DNA from: Molossus alvarezi
Lineage: Eukaryota; Chordata; Mammalia; Chiroptera; Molossidae
Assembly (NCBI GenBank): GCA_037176705.1
Contig: CM073897.1
Location: 40,203,488-40,267,487, forward strand
Direction: 5' to 3'
DNA length: 64,000 nucleotides
The notes beneath the pieces are model-generated. The model did no database searches, had not been told where the DNA came from, and worked only from the letters and a program-made list of their open reading frames with translations. The position numbers and the translations under genes are program-made. Position 1 is the stretch's first letter; each line of letters opens with the position of its first letter. Shown piece by piece: positions 9,336-21,924 of the stretch.

Positions 9336-12324
9336 GTATGTCTTCTAGTACCCAAATGCACCCACTCAAAATTAAATACATATTATGCACTTCAGAGTGA
9401 AGCTTTAAAAATAATCGTACAATAGAACTTTAGGCAACTGATTTTAGAAATTACTAGAAGTAAAGGACCATCCCCCCCCCCCCTACTAGAAGATATCTTT
9501 TGTGGAAAAAAAACTATTTATACAAGTACTTGTTAAAGCTTCTACATTGCAATTTACTCCACCTAATAATTACCCCATCAACACATATTCTGTCTAAATG
9601 TCTTTAGTCACAGTCCTTCTAATGTAATCTGGGTGTTCATTGTTCTTCTGTTTGATATGCACTGAAGCTCACAGCATCTTACTCTAATCAGTATTCGAAC
9701 GCATTGTCTGTTGAAAGGAAAGTAACAATGATTAGTAGGGCAGATGTTTCCCTTGCATGTGAAAATGGAGGGGTTAAAACCACAAATTAAATTGCATGCT
9801 CACAGTCTTTGCATGCACTTTTCAAGATGATAGGATACACATTTTTGTGAAGTGGATATCAGGTGTTAGTCAACTTATATAGGCCTGCAAAATAAATGAT
9901 ATTTGGAAATAGATAGCTACACTGTCTGCTTTGGAGAATAGACACAGAACTGTAATGTGTTGGTAAAATAAAGTATCATTTGCCTTTATGAATGGTAATT
10001 TTGACAGAGACTGAGAGAAACATGGCAAAGGAAAACAAAACAATCAGAACTTTATGGCAGAAACACCAGTTCATTGGTATATTAACAGACGAATTAGAAG
10101 AGCCTATGGCTGAATTATCATTATTCTTATTAATACTAGACATTTCTTGGCTTGTTGGATGAACACTATAAAATCAATTGTTTATGACAGTTGTCAAAAT
10201 ATAAAGATGTTATAGTAGATAACTAATGTATCTCATATTGGTCACATTTATTTTTTGTTTCTTTATGATCCTTACTTAGTAATTTTCATTAGGTTTTCTA
10301 ATTTATGAGGTCAGGAGTAAATTTTAAATATAATGTATGTTTCAGTGAACCGACATTTATTTCACAGTTGAGGAAAGAATTGAGGCCAACATGATTCCAG
10401 TTTTTCTGTTTGTTTGTAAAAAGCATTATAATTTATATATTTTATTTAAATAAATTTTGCAGTAATCTCCTCTCTTCAACCTTAACAAACACTTGCTGAG
10501 AATATGTGATTAATAAAGCTGCAGAATACAGGTGGAGGGTGGGTGCCTAGATAGCTAATGTCCCAATGCAGAACAACAGGGTCAACCTTAAAACCCCAAT
10601 TTATGATGCAAGTTTTCATCATTTCAAGAGTGATATTGTATGATTTTTCTGACTACAACAGTCTTAATCCTCAGGCTGATTTGGAAGATCCCCTCCCACT
10701 TCTTAGTCTGAATTGCTTAAACAGTTATAAAGAAGGTGCTACTGGGTTGGAATGATGCTGTTTACCGCTGACCTACTCAGATTTTGTATAAAATCACTAC
10801 CTAGGTCTCTTTGGATTATGGGCCATGGGTCTAATCTGCACCTTAAAACTTTAATCACATAGAGTAAGGAGGTTCAAAATGAACATCTTTAAAATTGAAA
10901 CCCATGATTAAAAGGTTATCAGTCTTCCTGGTTGAGAAGTTTGCAATACAGTCAGATTTCTGTGTTTCACAATGCCTTCCTTTCCTCACACCTTACCCCT
11001 TGCCTCCACACATGCTTCACTGTTTTTGATCAAAGCATTGCTTAGCATATAATTTGTTTATTTTAATTTCATTTACTTAGGCAAAAACCTTTCAGCTAAG
11101 CTCACATTTGAAAATTCAAATATAATAAAATAAAGTGTCTCGTAGTTCATGGGACTGTCTCCATGAGTCTAGGCAAACCATTTAAACCCTCCTCCTTGCT
11201 ACTCACTAGATGAAAGACTTCTGCTGGAGGAAGGCGAGTTCTCCTCACATAGTATATAGTATCTTTGTTTTTTCTTTTTGTATCAGATAAAGAGTATAGC
11301 TAAATATATTTTGATTGTCCTGTCTGATAACCATCTGTTCATTGGATCATTTCTATGGCATAAATGGAGTATACACTTTAGGAACGAGTAGATTTAGGAT
11401 CACATGCTACCCTCATCTTTCACTAGCTCTGATTTATGAGAAAGTAAGTTAACCTCTTTGCTGTAGTTGCTACATTTGCAGGTGGAACACAATGATATTA
11501 TCTAAAAGCCCCTGGATTTAACTAGGTTATGCATTTCAAACACTTAGTATATGGGTAGCACAGAGCAAGAACACAAAAAGATTTACTGTATCATGACTGC
11601 TTTGATTATTAATTAGTGATACATACCATATAGAGAGAGATGGAGTCATTACATAGAATAAGAATGGCTTATCTATTTATAAATGAAGTACAAAAATATC
11701 TTAACACTAAAATGCACTGAAAATCGCTTGAGGTTTAAAGATTTGCAGTGGCTCAGGTTGATTGTCATTGTAAAAGCAGGAAACTAGGAGTACAGAGTGT
11801 TCTATATATGGAGTTCACTATCTGAGAAAGCCAATGTAAAAGTGCAATAGATATCATTTAGCTCAAAGAGTTTTAAAGACTAGAATGTTTGCCTGGGTTT
11901 GTTTTATTTGATTTGGTCTATTTTTATGGAGAATTATACTATATGTAAAAGTTATATAAGGAGAGTTGATCTACTGGGGATGGGAGAGGCTTGGATTCTT
12001 GTCTGTATGACTCTCCTGTGAATACCATTCCTGGGTTTACTCTGAAGACCACCCTCCCAATGCTTAGAGAACACAATATAAAAACACTGACCTACTAAAT
12101 TTTAGGTCGGAGAAACCGAATCCAAGATTAGTGAAATGACACGTACAATGTCATACAATAAGAGAAGGATAGGTGTAGGTATGCTGACTCCCATCCACTG
12201 TATCATGTTGACTCTTCTACAGAATATGTTTAAAATTTAGCTCAGCAATATGGCTTTGAGGAATGTATTCTTCCTTCCCTTTTTGCCAATCATAATATTT
12301 TGGTGGTCGCACATGTATTAAAGC
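9336..12324. other. 3 kb of mostly unique sequence, no gene seen
   Basis: No SINE, L1 or LTR recognised; it includes a C12 run near 9472-9483. Repeat density is lower than in the rest of the window. Short open frames such as 10558-10755 have no coding-like content. Confidence 0.45.
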
Positions 12325-12500
12325 AGCAGTTGTCAAAGTGTGGTCCCTACCCACCAATATCAGCATAACCTTTTAGAATTAGAAATTCTTGGGAACCTAA
12401 CCAGACCCTCTGAATCAAAGACTCTGGTGGTGAGGCCCAGCAATTTATGGATTAAAATCCTATTGTGGGATTCTGACATTTGTGAAAGTTTGAATACCTC
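12325..12500 (+). mobile_element. MER5A-like hAT MITE
   Basis: 'cagttgtcaaagtgtggtcc', 'accctctgaatcaaagactc', 'ggtgaggcccagcaattta' and a diverged 'tgtgaaagtttgaatacc' end follow the MER5A consensus in order. Non-autonomous and ancient. Confidence 0.8.
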
Positions 12501-12639
12501 TTTATTAAAGAAATTCTTTGAGAATTAGCTCCATCTGTAAAATAATTTTAATGACATAGCTTACCTACCAATGGGCAAATACCATTATGAAGATGCATAA
12601 AATTGTATAAAGATGAGACTAGAGAGCAAAGAATAAAAC

Positions 12640-12855
12640 TAACATTTGCTGATTACCTACCATATACCAAGCAGTCTTCGTATACTAAGCAGTCTTTGAT
12701 TTCTCTTGGTTATTTTATTTAACCCATATAATAGAACTCTGAAGTATGAATTATGGGAAAATTAAACTCTGAATGTATAACTTATCTAATATCATTCAGT
12801 TGGAAGTTGCTGAGTTAGGGTTTGAACTCAGATATAGTAGACTACAAAACTTTTA
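12640..12855 (-). repeat. MIR-like relic
   Basis: 'gattacctaccatataccaa' leading to 'gttagggtttgaactcagat' matches an inverted MIR. Confidence 0.55.
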
Positions 12856-13110
12856 ATCTTCCCATTTTGGATCTAAACCTACTAGGCCTCAAAACTCCAA
12901 GGGAAAATCCATGCATTTGATATTCATTATCATTATGTAGTGCTTTGGTATTGGTTATAATTGGGATATAATATACCTCTCTCTGATGTTACATGGAAAC
13001 TGATTTGTCACTCTGATATGACTATGTCTTTTCTATTTTTCATTCTATTTACATTTATTTGACCATTAATCCCCCCATTTTTATATATTTGCCTTATTGT
13101 GACAACCTAA

Positions 13111-13246
13111 TATATAAGGTCAGGGAAAAGTAGGTTTAAAGTTATCATACAAATTAATAATACAATAATTAATAAAGAATAATGCAAGAATAAACTCTAT
13201 GTATTCACAACTGTAAACCTACTTTTGCCCACTCCCTGTGTATATA
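13111..13246. mobile_element. mariner-type MITE with terminal inverted repeats
   Basis: The left end 'gggaaaagtaggtttaaagt' and right end 'actgtaaacctacttttgcc' are inverted repeats of about 25-30 bp bounded by TA-rich flanks, with a ~75-bp AT-rich centre. The size, the TIR sequence type and the TA target fit a Tc1/mariner non-autonomous element. It contains no transposase. Confidence 0.75.
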
Positions 13247-13257
13247 CTTTTTTTTCC

Positions 13258-13382
13258 CTCTAGCATTTTTTTTTTTTTTTTTTTTGGTATGTGCCCCTAG
13301 TGGGAACCGAACCCAGGACTCTGCTCTGCAGGCCAACGATCCAGCCACTGAGCCAAACTGGCCAGGGCTTCTCTAGCATTTT
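13258..13382 (-). mobile_element. Short tRNA-head SINE with TSD
   Basis: A poly-T tail, then 'ggtatgtgcccctagtggga', ending 'agccaaactggccagggc'. TSD 'ctctagcatttt' at 13258-13269 and 13371-13382. Same head-plus-tail structure as 3729-3828. Confidence 0.9.
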
Positions 13383-14066
13383 ATATGAACCATAAAAATA
13401 GCTCCAGTGTATCCTGTTTTGGGGCATCTAAAACGTTTTTGAAAGTGAATCATTACCTTAGATATTATGTAAATAAAATCATGTGAGTATTATGTAAATG
13501 TAATTACATATAGAAGTAATTACAGGTATATGCATTGCAAACTGGAACTGTAATACAGGGAATTATAAGAGAGGGTAATTATACATATGTTTCCTAAAGT
13601 TTCAACATCTAGGAGAAATTCATCAATTTTTATATCTGAAAGAAACATTAAATATCTTATTGTGTTCAGCAGGAATTGTGGTGAATGGGTGGTGTGATTA
13701 GGGGAATGGAGGATGAGAAGGTATTATGAGCTTGGAGAATGTTTCTATTGTGGAAGCATCTCAGTTCTAGAGCTGTTAAGATTGTGTGTCCGTTATAGGC
13801 CTTGCTGATCTCTACCTGAGACTGGTTTTCAATGGCTAGGAATGAAAATTCCTCTTGCCCAGTCCATATTCTAGGAAATTGACTGTAACAATATCAGCCA
13901 TATAATTTAGTACCTAGTACATTTCTGGAAGATTGATCTTGGTTGGACAGGTTGTACCAATGGCTGACAAAGAAATATATTCTAAGGAAAAAAATAGGCA
14001 GAGTTCAGCAAAGAAGTCAGTATAATCTTAGTATTTGAGGATATGTATCAAATATTGTACATGAAT
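13383..14066. other. Unique-looking sequence, no gene seen
   Basis: AT-rich, with no recognised repeats or exons. Confidence 0.45.
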
Positions 14067-14311
14067 GCCTTGGCTGGTGTTGCTCTGTGGTTAAAGCATT
14101 TGTCCATGTACCAAAGGGTCATGGGTTTGATTTCCAGTCAAGGGCAGGTACATGGGTTTCAGGTTTGATTCCTGGCCATTGTTGAAGAGCATGCAGGAAG
14201 CAGCCAATTGATGTATTTCTCTCACATGGATGTTTCTCTCTCTCTCTCTTCCTCCCTTCCACGCTCTCTAAAAATCAATAGAAAAATATCCTCAGGTGAG
14301 GCTGAACAACA
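14067..14311 (+). mobile_element. VES SINE, diverged
   Basis: Head 'gccttggctggtgttgctct', body 'gcaggaagcagccaattgat', and (tc)n followed by 'tcctcaggtgaggctg'. More mutated than the younger copies. Confidence 0.85.
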
Positions 14312-14923
14312 ACACATATAGTATGTATATATAAAGTCATAAGGATAATATGGATTAGATACATAGCAGAAAAGACCAGAAATCAGAAGCTAATGAGATC
14401 AGATCTGGAAGCAGAAGAAAGCATGACAATCAAGTACTGAAGTTTACTAGACACAACTAAATGTTTGAGAACTAGATCAGACAATTTTGAAACTTGGGGC
14501 TCTGATGACACCTTCTTTTTTCTAGGACAAAGATAGCAGTAAATAACTTGTCATTCACATATTCTAAGGTCAAGCTCTATTCCTTTTTCTAAGTAAATGT
14601 CTCTCCAATTTCTTTTCTTCTCTGTATCTCCACTGCTGTTACCATACTCCATGCACCATGATTCTTGCCTGAATGACTGCAATTGCCTCCTAAATGCTTG
14701 CCTAACTGCCACCATCTCTCTCCATAATCTGCTGTCCACATTGCAGCCAAAGTGATTAAACCTCCAATCACTTCCCGTTGCTTGAAGGAAAAATATTAAA
14801 GTTCTTAATGTGATCTACAAGACTCTACAAGCCATTATCCCCACTTGCTTCTAACACCCTTATCTGATTATTTTCTCAAGCCTGCTGTCTCTGCAATTCA
14901 GCAATGTCCATTTCTGGTTCCTC

Positions 14924-15048
14924 TGGGTGATATAATTTTTTATTTTGGTATGTGCCCCTAGCAGGAACCGTTCCCAGGACTCTCTGGTCCACAGGCTGAT
15001 GCTCCAACTGCTGAGCCAAACCGGCCAGGGCTGGGTGATATAATTTTT
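14924..15048 (-). mobile_element. Short tRNA-head SINE with TSD
   Basis: Body 14941-15031, ending 'agccaaaccggccagggc'. Perfect 17-bp TSD 'tgggtgatataattttt' at 14924-14940 and 15032-15048. Confidence 0.92.
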
Positions 15049-15077
15049 AAGGTCCATTCTGCATAGAAATTTTTCTC

Positions 15078-15320
15078 ACACTTTTTTTTTATCCTCACCC
15101 GAGGACACTTTTTCATTTTTTGTTCAGATAGAGCAGGAGGGAGAGAGAAAGAGAGAGAAACATTGATGTGAAAGGGACACATCGAGTGGCTGCCACCCGC
15201 ACGACCAACCAGGGCCGGGGACAAACTACAACCGAGGCATGCGCCCCTAGTGGGAACCAAACCCGAGTCTCTCCGGACCGCAGGCTGACGCTCTAACTGC
15301 TGAGTCAAAACAGCCAGGGC
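15078..15320 (-). mobile_element. VES SINE, younger form
   Basis: 'tatcctcacccgaggacac' marks the 3' end and 'gctaactgc'-type head text closes at 15320. TSD 'tagaaatttttctc' / 'tagaaatctttctc' at 15064-15077 and 15321-15334. Confidence 0.93.
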
Positions 15321-15418
15321 TAGAAATCTTTCTCTATTGCCCTTTTCCATTTTAGATTTTATAGGTATCAATTCAGATATTGCTTCACCAAAAAACTCTT
15401 CTTTGGCAACTTCTTAAA

Positions 15419-15420
<2 letters not shown>

Positions 15421-15458
<38 letters not shown>
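15421..15458. repeat. (AC)n microsatellite
   Basis: Nineteen uninterrupted AC units. Confidence 0.97.
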
Positions 15459-15461
<3 letters not shown>

Positions 15462-15675
15462 AGTCTAGTTCCCTATTGTATTTCCTCATAGCTCTCAGAT
15501 TTGTCCTTCACAGCACTAATTAGTTTGGAATTATATATGTATGTGTGTATTTGAATAAATACCTGGTCTTCCAACTAAATTTAATCTACATGAAAGCAAG
15601 AACCCCATCTCTTTCAATTATAGCTGCACCCCAGGGCTTAGACCAGTGGCTGGTATAAATTGATTGCTATATAAA

Positions 15676-16750
15676 CTCTTTAAATAAGACGCCAAAAGGA
15701 TCAGTGATAAAAGAAAACCAGATAAATAGAATATAGCAAAAATAAAAACTTTTGCATTATAAATAGTATTGTCAATAAAGTGATAATAAATCTCACTGAA
15801 TAAGAAAACATATTTGCAAATCAAATATCTGATTGGGAGCTTGTACTCAGAATTTATAAATAATGATTACAGCTCAATAATAAAAAGATAACCTCCCCAA
15901 AAGGGGCAAATAATATGAACAGGCATTGCTCCAAAGATTATATACAAATGAGCAATAAGCATATGATAAAATTCACAATGTTACCTATTAGGGAATGCAA
16001 ATCAAAACTACCATGTGATGTTACTTTATGCACACTAGACTGAATATAATAAAATTTAACAATAATAATAAGTGTTGGCAAGGGTATAAACAACATGGAA
16101 TCCTCCTACATTGCTGGTAAAAATGCAGAATGGTACAGCTGCTTTAAAAACACTGGCAGGTTTTCAAAATGTTAAATGTAGAATTATTATCTGACTTCCA
16201 GAAGTTTCACTCCTGGTTATATACCCAACCATTCACTATAGCAGAACTCGCAATGGCCATAAGTGGAAACAACCTAGATTTCCATCACCAACAGGGGAAT
16301 GGATAAACAAAATGTGGTATATTCATACAGTGGAATAGTATTTAGTAATGAAAAAAATGAAGTATTGATACATGCTACAACATGAAGGAAACTTGCAAAC
16401 AGTATGCTAAGTGAAATAAGCTGGTCACACAAAAAATGAAAGACCAATAAAAGTCATGATTTTATTTATAAAAAATAGCTAGAATAGATAAGTATGCAGA
16501 AACAGAAAGAAGATTAGTGTTTGCCTAGGAGTAAATAGGAAAATAATTGGAAATAAATAAATAGGGAATGACTGATAATGCATGCAGGGTCTCTTTATAT
16601 TTCTTTCAGCATTAAAAGGTTTATAAAATTAGATTGTGGTGATGGTTGCACAACTTTGTGAATATACTAAACATCCTTGATTATATGCTTCAAATAGGTG
16701 AATTGTATCACAGGAGAATTATATTTCAATAAAGCCATTACATTTTTAAA
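15676..16750 (+). mobile_element. Old L1, ORF2 3' end and 3'UTR
   Basis: The order is that of an L1 3' end: 'cctattagggaatgcaaatc', 'ggttatatacccaaccattc', 'gaatggataaacaaaatgtg', 'ggaatagtatttagtaatga', then a 3'UTR ending 'tatttcaataaagccatta'. All frames carry stops. Confidence 0.85.
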
Positions 16751-17087
16751 GTTGTAATATGAAAAGGCAAGTTTTTTTTTTTCTATTTAATGTGTGGGTA
16801 TAGTATTTACAGTGAAGGATCAAAAAATGTTAACAAACATATACCCATAAAAAATAATCCAGAACACCAGAAATAGTAACTATATAGATAAATATAAAAA
16901 GTCTAATATTTAAATATATTTGAAAGATAATTAATTGTTTAAAGCAAAAATATTAACAATATATTGTGAATTTTATAACATAAAGAGAAATAAAATATAC
17001 CAAAATAATAGCAAAAGGCCAGAAATGGAATATATTATTGTAAGTTTTTTTAAAAATTATACATGAAATGTTATAAAAGCACTTGAA
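16751..17087 (+). other. Very AT-rich old-L1-like sequence
   Basis: A-rich sequence with L1-like composition between two old L1 segments. No specific segment could be assigned and no gene was seen. Confidence 0.4.
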
Positions 17088-17351
17088 GCCCTGGCCGGTT
17101 TGGCTCAGCGGTTGGAGCATCGGCCTGCGGTGCAGAGAGACCCGGGTTCGGTTCCCGCTAAGGGCATGTGCCTCGGTTGCAGTTTGTCCGCGGGCCCTGG
17201 TTGGTCGTGAGGGTGGCAGCCACTCGATGTGTTCCTTTCACGTTGATGTTTCTCTCTCTCTCTCTTCCTCTCTCTCCCTCTCACTCTATCTGAACAAAAA
17301 ATGGAAATATGTCCTCGGGTGAGGATAAAAAAATAAATAAATAAATAAAAT
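17088..17351 (+). mobile_element. VES SINE, younger form
   Basis: Near-consensus copy, 'gccctggccggtttggctca' to 'ctcgggtgaggataaa' plus (taaa)n. TSD 'agcacttgaa' at 17078-17087 and 17352-17361. Confidence 0.95.
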
Positions 17352-18824
17352 AGCACTTGAAGGTAGACTGTAATGAATCAAAGATATATACTATAAACTC
17401 TGAAGCAACTACTAATATCACAAAGCAGAGATATAGCTTAAAAAGGAAATTAATTTAAAAATATTCAGTTAATCTAAAAGAAGGCATAATAAGAGGAGAA
17501 AAGGCTACAAAGAATATACAGAAAAATAATGTTTTACAAATGCTTGATGGTAGATTTAAAGCTGACTTTATCAATAATATTATTAAATATAAATGGAATA
17601 AATATCACAATTAAAAGTCAGAGATTGTGAGAATGTGTAAATACCATATATCAACTAGAAAAACACATTAAATATTGAGAAAAATAGTTTAAATATAAAA
17701 ACAAATGGTGAGGGGGCATAGATCATGCTAACACTAAGCAAAATAAAACTGTAGTAGATATATCAGGTAAAGAATATTACTAGGAATAAATAAAGTTATT
17801 TCATAATTTTAAAGGAGTCAACTCAAAGTGGAAATAACAAACCTAAACCATCATGCACCTAATAAAAGAATTTCAAGTATATGAAGCAAAATCTATAAGA
17901 ATGCAAGTAGAAATCAATAAATCTGTAATCATAGTTAGAAATTAATACCTTTCTCTTATAACTAATAGGAAAAGTCAAACAAGAAAATAAATAAGGTTAT
18001 AGATGAATTGAACAACTAAAATTCAACTTAGCCTAATTAACATTTTAAAATACTCCACCAAACTGGAGCAGAATATACATTATTTTTGAGTACACATAGA
18101 ACATTTAGCAAGATACACTGCATTCTGACCATAAAATATGTTTCAATAATTTTTAAAAATTTAACTTTTTTCAGTTACAGTTGGCATTCAGTATTATATA
18201 AAATAATTCAAGTCACACACATATTTTCTATAACCATTATGAAATTGAATTAGAACTCAGTAACAAAAGATACCTGGAAAATCCCCAAATTTTGAAAACT
18301 AAATACATCCTCCTAAATAAAACATGACCCAGAGTAGATGTCAAGAGGGAAATTAGGAAGTGTTTTTGAACTGGATAACATGAAAATACAACACAGCAAA
18401 ATTTGTGGGATTTAGCTAAGACAGAACTTAGAGGAAATTTTACAGCACTAAATACCTACTTTAGAAAATAAGAAACGTCAAATGAATGACCTCAGCTTCT
18501 ACCTTAAAAAACTAAAAAGAGTAAATTAAATGCAAGGTAAGGAAAAGACACACATAAGAAATATTCAATGCAATCTCCCTCAGTGAAACAGAAGACAGGA
18601 AAACAATAAAGAAAATCAATGAAACCAAAATCTTATTCTTTGAAGAGATCAATAAAATTGATAAACCTCTAGCTAGATTTATCTAGAATAAAAACAGAAT
18701 AGACACACATTACCAATGCCAACAATGTGAAAGGTAAATATTATGAATAACTTTATAGCAATAAATATGACAACTTAGATAAAATGGACAAGTCTCTTGA
18801 AAGACACTAGGTACCAAAGCTTAA

Positions 18825-19670
18825 TGTATTGGGATAGTGTTTCCAAAATTTAAATCTTTGCAGATGTAATTAGTTAAGGATCTTGAGATGAAATATTCTT
18901 AGGTTTGGTGTGGACCTAAATCCAATTATTTGATCTTTATAAGAGAATGGAGAGAGAGATTTACCCACAGAAAGATACAGGGAAGAAGGCCACGTGAAGA
19001 CAGAGGCAGAAATGCCTAACAGTCAAAACCTGGAAATAACTGGAATGTTCATTAACAAGTGGAGTGATAAACAAATTGTACAATGCATGTGATTGAATAT
19101 TACTCAGCAATAAAAAGAATAAACTGTTGATAAATACAACAACCTGGGTAAATCTCAAAATAATCCATCTGAGTGAAAAAGGCAGACCAAAAAATATATA
19201 TGTTTCCATTTATTTAAAATTCTTAAAAATTCAAACTAATCTATAGTGATATAAAGCAAATTAATGGTTACTTGAAGAAGAGGTAGGGATGGGTGGGAGG
19301 GACAGAATATGAAGGGATAGGAGGAATCTTTGAGATACTAGAGGTGGTCATTATCCTGATTTGGGAGATTTTTGTATGGATATATACCTATAAAAACCAT
19401 CAATTTGTATATTTTAAGTATGTGCAGTTTATGTAATTATTCCTCAATAAAGTTAAAAACTGTAAGGAAAAAAAAAAAAAAAAAAAGACAGAGGCAGACA
19501 TTGAAATTATGTTGACACCAAGGAATGCCAGGAGTCACTAAAAGTTGAAAGAGACAGGAAGAGTTCTCTTCAGAGCTTTCTGAGGATGTTTGGCCATGCT
19601 AAAACCTTGATTTCAGATTTCTGACTGCAAGAAATCTGAGAAAATAAATGTTGCATTAAACCACCCATGG
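18825..19670 (+). mobile_element. MLT1-type LTR split by a younger L1 3' end
   Basis: The left half, 18835-19010, has 'tttgcagatgtaattagtta' and 'aagaaggccacgtgaagaca'. The right half, 19486-19670, has 'aaggaatgccaggagtcact' and 'accttgatttcagatttctg', then 'gagaaaataaatg', a polyadenylation-like signal. Together they follow MLT1 order. Confidence 0.8.
18998..19498 (+). mobile_element. L1 3' end, 5'-truncated, with poly(A) and TSD
   Basis: Body 19011-19485: L1 ORF2 C-terminal and 3'UTR text ('gaatattactcagcaataaa', 'ttcctcaataaagtt') ending in about 18 As. Perfect 13-bp TSD 'agacagaggcaga' at 18998-19010 and 19486-19498. It postdates the LTR it interrupts. Confidence 0.95.
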
Positions 19671-19679
19671 TAATGTTAA

Positions 19680-20430
19680 TGGTGGAGTTAGACCTTGGTT
19701 CTTGAATTCAGCTAACAAAGAATTCAGAGTCAAGAACTCTAATGCAAGAGGTTTACTTAGAAAATCACAGAGGTAGAAAAAATGAGCCAGCTAGCCTGCA
19801 TGGACTCAAAAACCAAGTTACAGAGGCAAAAGAAGGGCCCTTGAAACTTAGAAGAAAGAATGCAAAGGTATGGCGATGCCTGAGAGAGAAGACTTGGGTG
19901 TGTTCTAGAGAGAGAAAGAGAGCTTGCACCAGGTCCCTTGCCTTAATGGTTTTTAATCTGTTTTCTAAAGGTGGGGATTTTAAGAGAGATCTCCTGGGAG
20001 CATGTCAATAGAATAGTCATCAGCTTTCTCTTTCCAGGTGTGTCCTTTCAGGGTTGTGCTTTTTATTGATTGGTTGTGCTAGGAAGGGGGTTATTGGTCA
20101 TTGAATCTTGTTCTGCTGCCAGCCATGGTGTTATTTCATCTGATTTTGCTGCTTTTCTGGGCCTGGAGCTGAACCACAATGGAGGCCTAGATGTTATCTC
20201 CAATTAGACCGAAACTGTGTCTCTGTGGTCAAGAGAATCAAGGATGTTTTTTTAAACGTTATTTGATGCTAATCAGAACCTGAAGTCTTAATGCTTAAAA
20301 AGGTTATTGTGCAAGGGCTTATATGGGAGTCACATGAGGCTATTCTCTGGTTCCTTTGTTTCTCCTCTAAGGGGATCTAAATGTCATGACTAAGCAACAT
20401 ACTAGGGGAGGAAAGTCACCCTGGGGACAA
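19680..20430 (-). mobile_element. Unclassified LTR-like insertion (endogenous retrovirus class uncertain)
   Basis: About 750 bp sits between the MLT1 remnant and the resumption of the old L1. On the minus strand it begins near TG ('tgtgggaaccttgtccccag') and ends with U5-like text ('gaattctttgttagctgaat', 'aagaaccaaggtctaactcc'), in the style of a solitary LTR. No internal genes are present. The 89-codon plus frame at 19742-20011 is antisense to it and has no recognised content. Confidence 0.45.
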
Positions 20431-21924
20431 GGTTCCCACAAAGAAATTTCTAGACCAAGAGGGCTTGACTTGTAAATTCCACCTGACTTTTAAAGGAGAA
20501 ATAGTTTCAATTCTGTACAAAATCTTACAGAAAATTGAAGAGCTATATTTCTCAACTAATTATTTGAGGCAAGCATTACCTTAACACTAAACTGGAGGAA
20601 AAAAATTATTATAGAACTAATATCTCTCATGAGAATAGAGGCAACAAGTCTTACAAATTTAATTCAACAATATATAAAATGCATAGTACATGATAGAGTT
20701 GGTGTTTATTACAGGAATCAAAGTTGACTTATCAGCTAACCACATGATTATCTCAATAGAGACAGAAACATACTTGAAAACTTCAATATATATTCCTGAT
20801 TTAAAAAAACAAAACAAAAATCTCTTAGAGAGTTAACTTCCTTAACCTGTGAAGGGACAGAGAATGATGAAAGACTAAATACCAGGAACAGGTAAAAATA
20901 TCTGCCCTCACCATTTATATTCAACATATTGCTGAAGGTTGTAGTATATACAATTAGAGAGAGAGAGAGAGAGAATATCCAAGTGGAATAAAAAAAATTA
21001 TTACTGTCTTAATTTACATATGACAGTTGTCTATCTCAAGAATCTATGGAAGCTACAAAAAGCTACTAAAGCTAAGTAAGTTTATTAAGATTGAAGGACA
21101 ATTAAAAATTAAAATTTAATTTTAGCATACTACTTAAAATAGTATAAAAAATGTGAAATGCTTGGGAATAAAATGACAGAAGATGTGTAAAACTTGTACT
21201 CTGAAAACAAACAAGAAAAAAAATTGCTGAAACATTTTAATACCTAAATAAATGAAGGGTTAATGTGTTCCTTAATTATAAGACTCAATATTAAGATTTT
21301 AATTTTCTCAAAATGTTTCTATAGATTCAATGACATTCCAATAAAATCCCATTAGATTTTCTGGTAAAAATTGACAAGCTAATTCTAAAATTCATATGAC
21401 AACACAAAGTACCGAAAATTGCCAACAAACACATTAAAAAAAAAAAGAGCAATGTTGGAGGAATTACATTACCTAACTTTAAGACTTATTATAATGCAAC
21501 ACAGGAACAAGACAGGGTGGCATGAAGATAGACATGTGGATCAATGGAAGAGAATAGAGATTCACAGAAAGAGATCCATACATTTATGAACAATTGATTT
21601 TCGAAAAAAGCAATTCTGGGGATAAAAGATAGTCTTTTCCAGAAATGGTTTTGGAACAATTGGATATTCCTGGGATTCATACATCTAACTGCATACGAAA
21701 GTAAGAAAATGGATCATAGATCTAAATTTAAAATGTAAAACTATAAAACTTCAATAAGAAAACAGGAAAAAATGTTGTGGCTTTGGGTTAGGCAAAGGTT
21801 TCTTGGATATGACACTGAAGGCAAGATCTGTAAAAGAAAATATTCATAAATTGTACTTCATCACAATTAAATATTTTTGTTCTTTGAGACACTGCTAAAA
21901 TAATATTTTAAAAGCCATGGAATA

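Larger units (their letters stand above)
14590..15675 (+). mobile_element. Long L2 LINE 3' region, split by two SINEs
   Basis: Pieces in L2 order: 'gatctacaagactctacaag', then 'tctctgcaattcagcaatg'. After the SINEs comes 'tcaattcagatattgcttca', then 'cccagggcttagaccagtgg' near the 3' end. Two SINEs (14941 and 15078) and an (AC)n tract sit inside. Non-functional. Confidence 0.6.

Noticed and set aside
15421..15458. (AC)n, (TG)n, (GA)n and (AAT)n tracts as Z-DNA or regulatory elements
   Set aside because: Ordinary microsatellites, several derived from SINE tails; nothing nearby supports a function.
17088..17170. tRNA gene
   Set aside because: The head resembles a tRNA with A and B boxes, but each instance continues into a VES body and A-tail and is flanked by TSDs, so these are SINEs.
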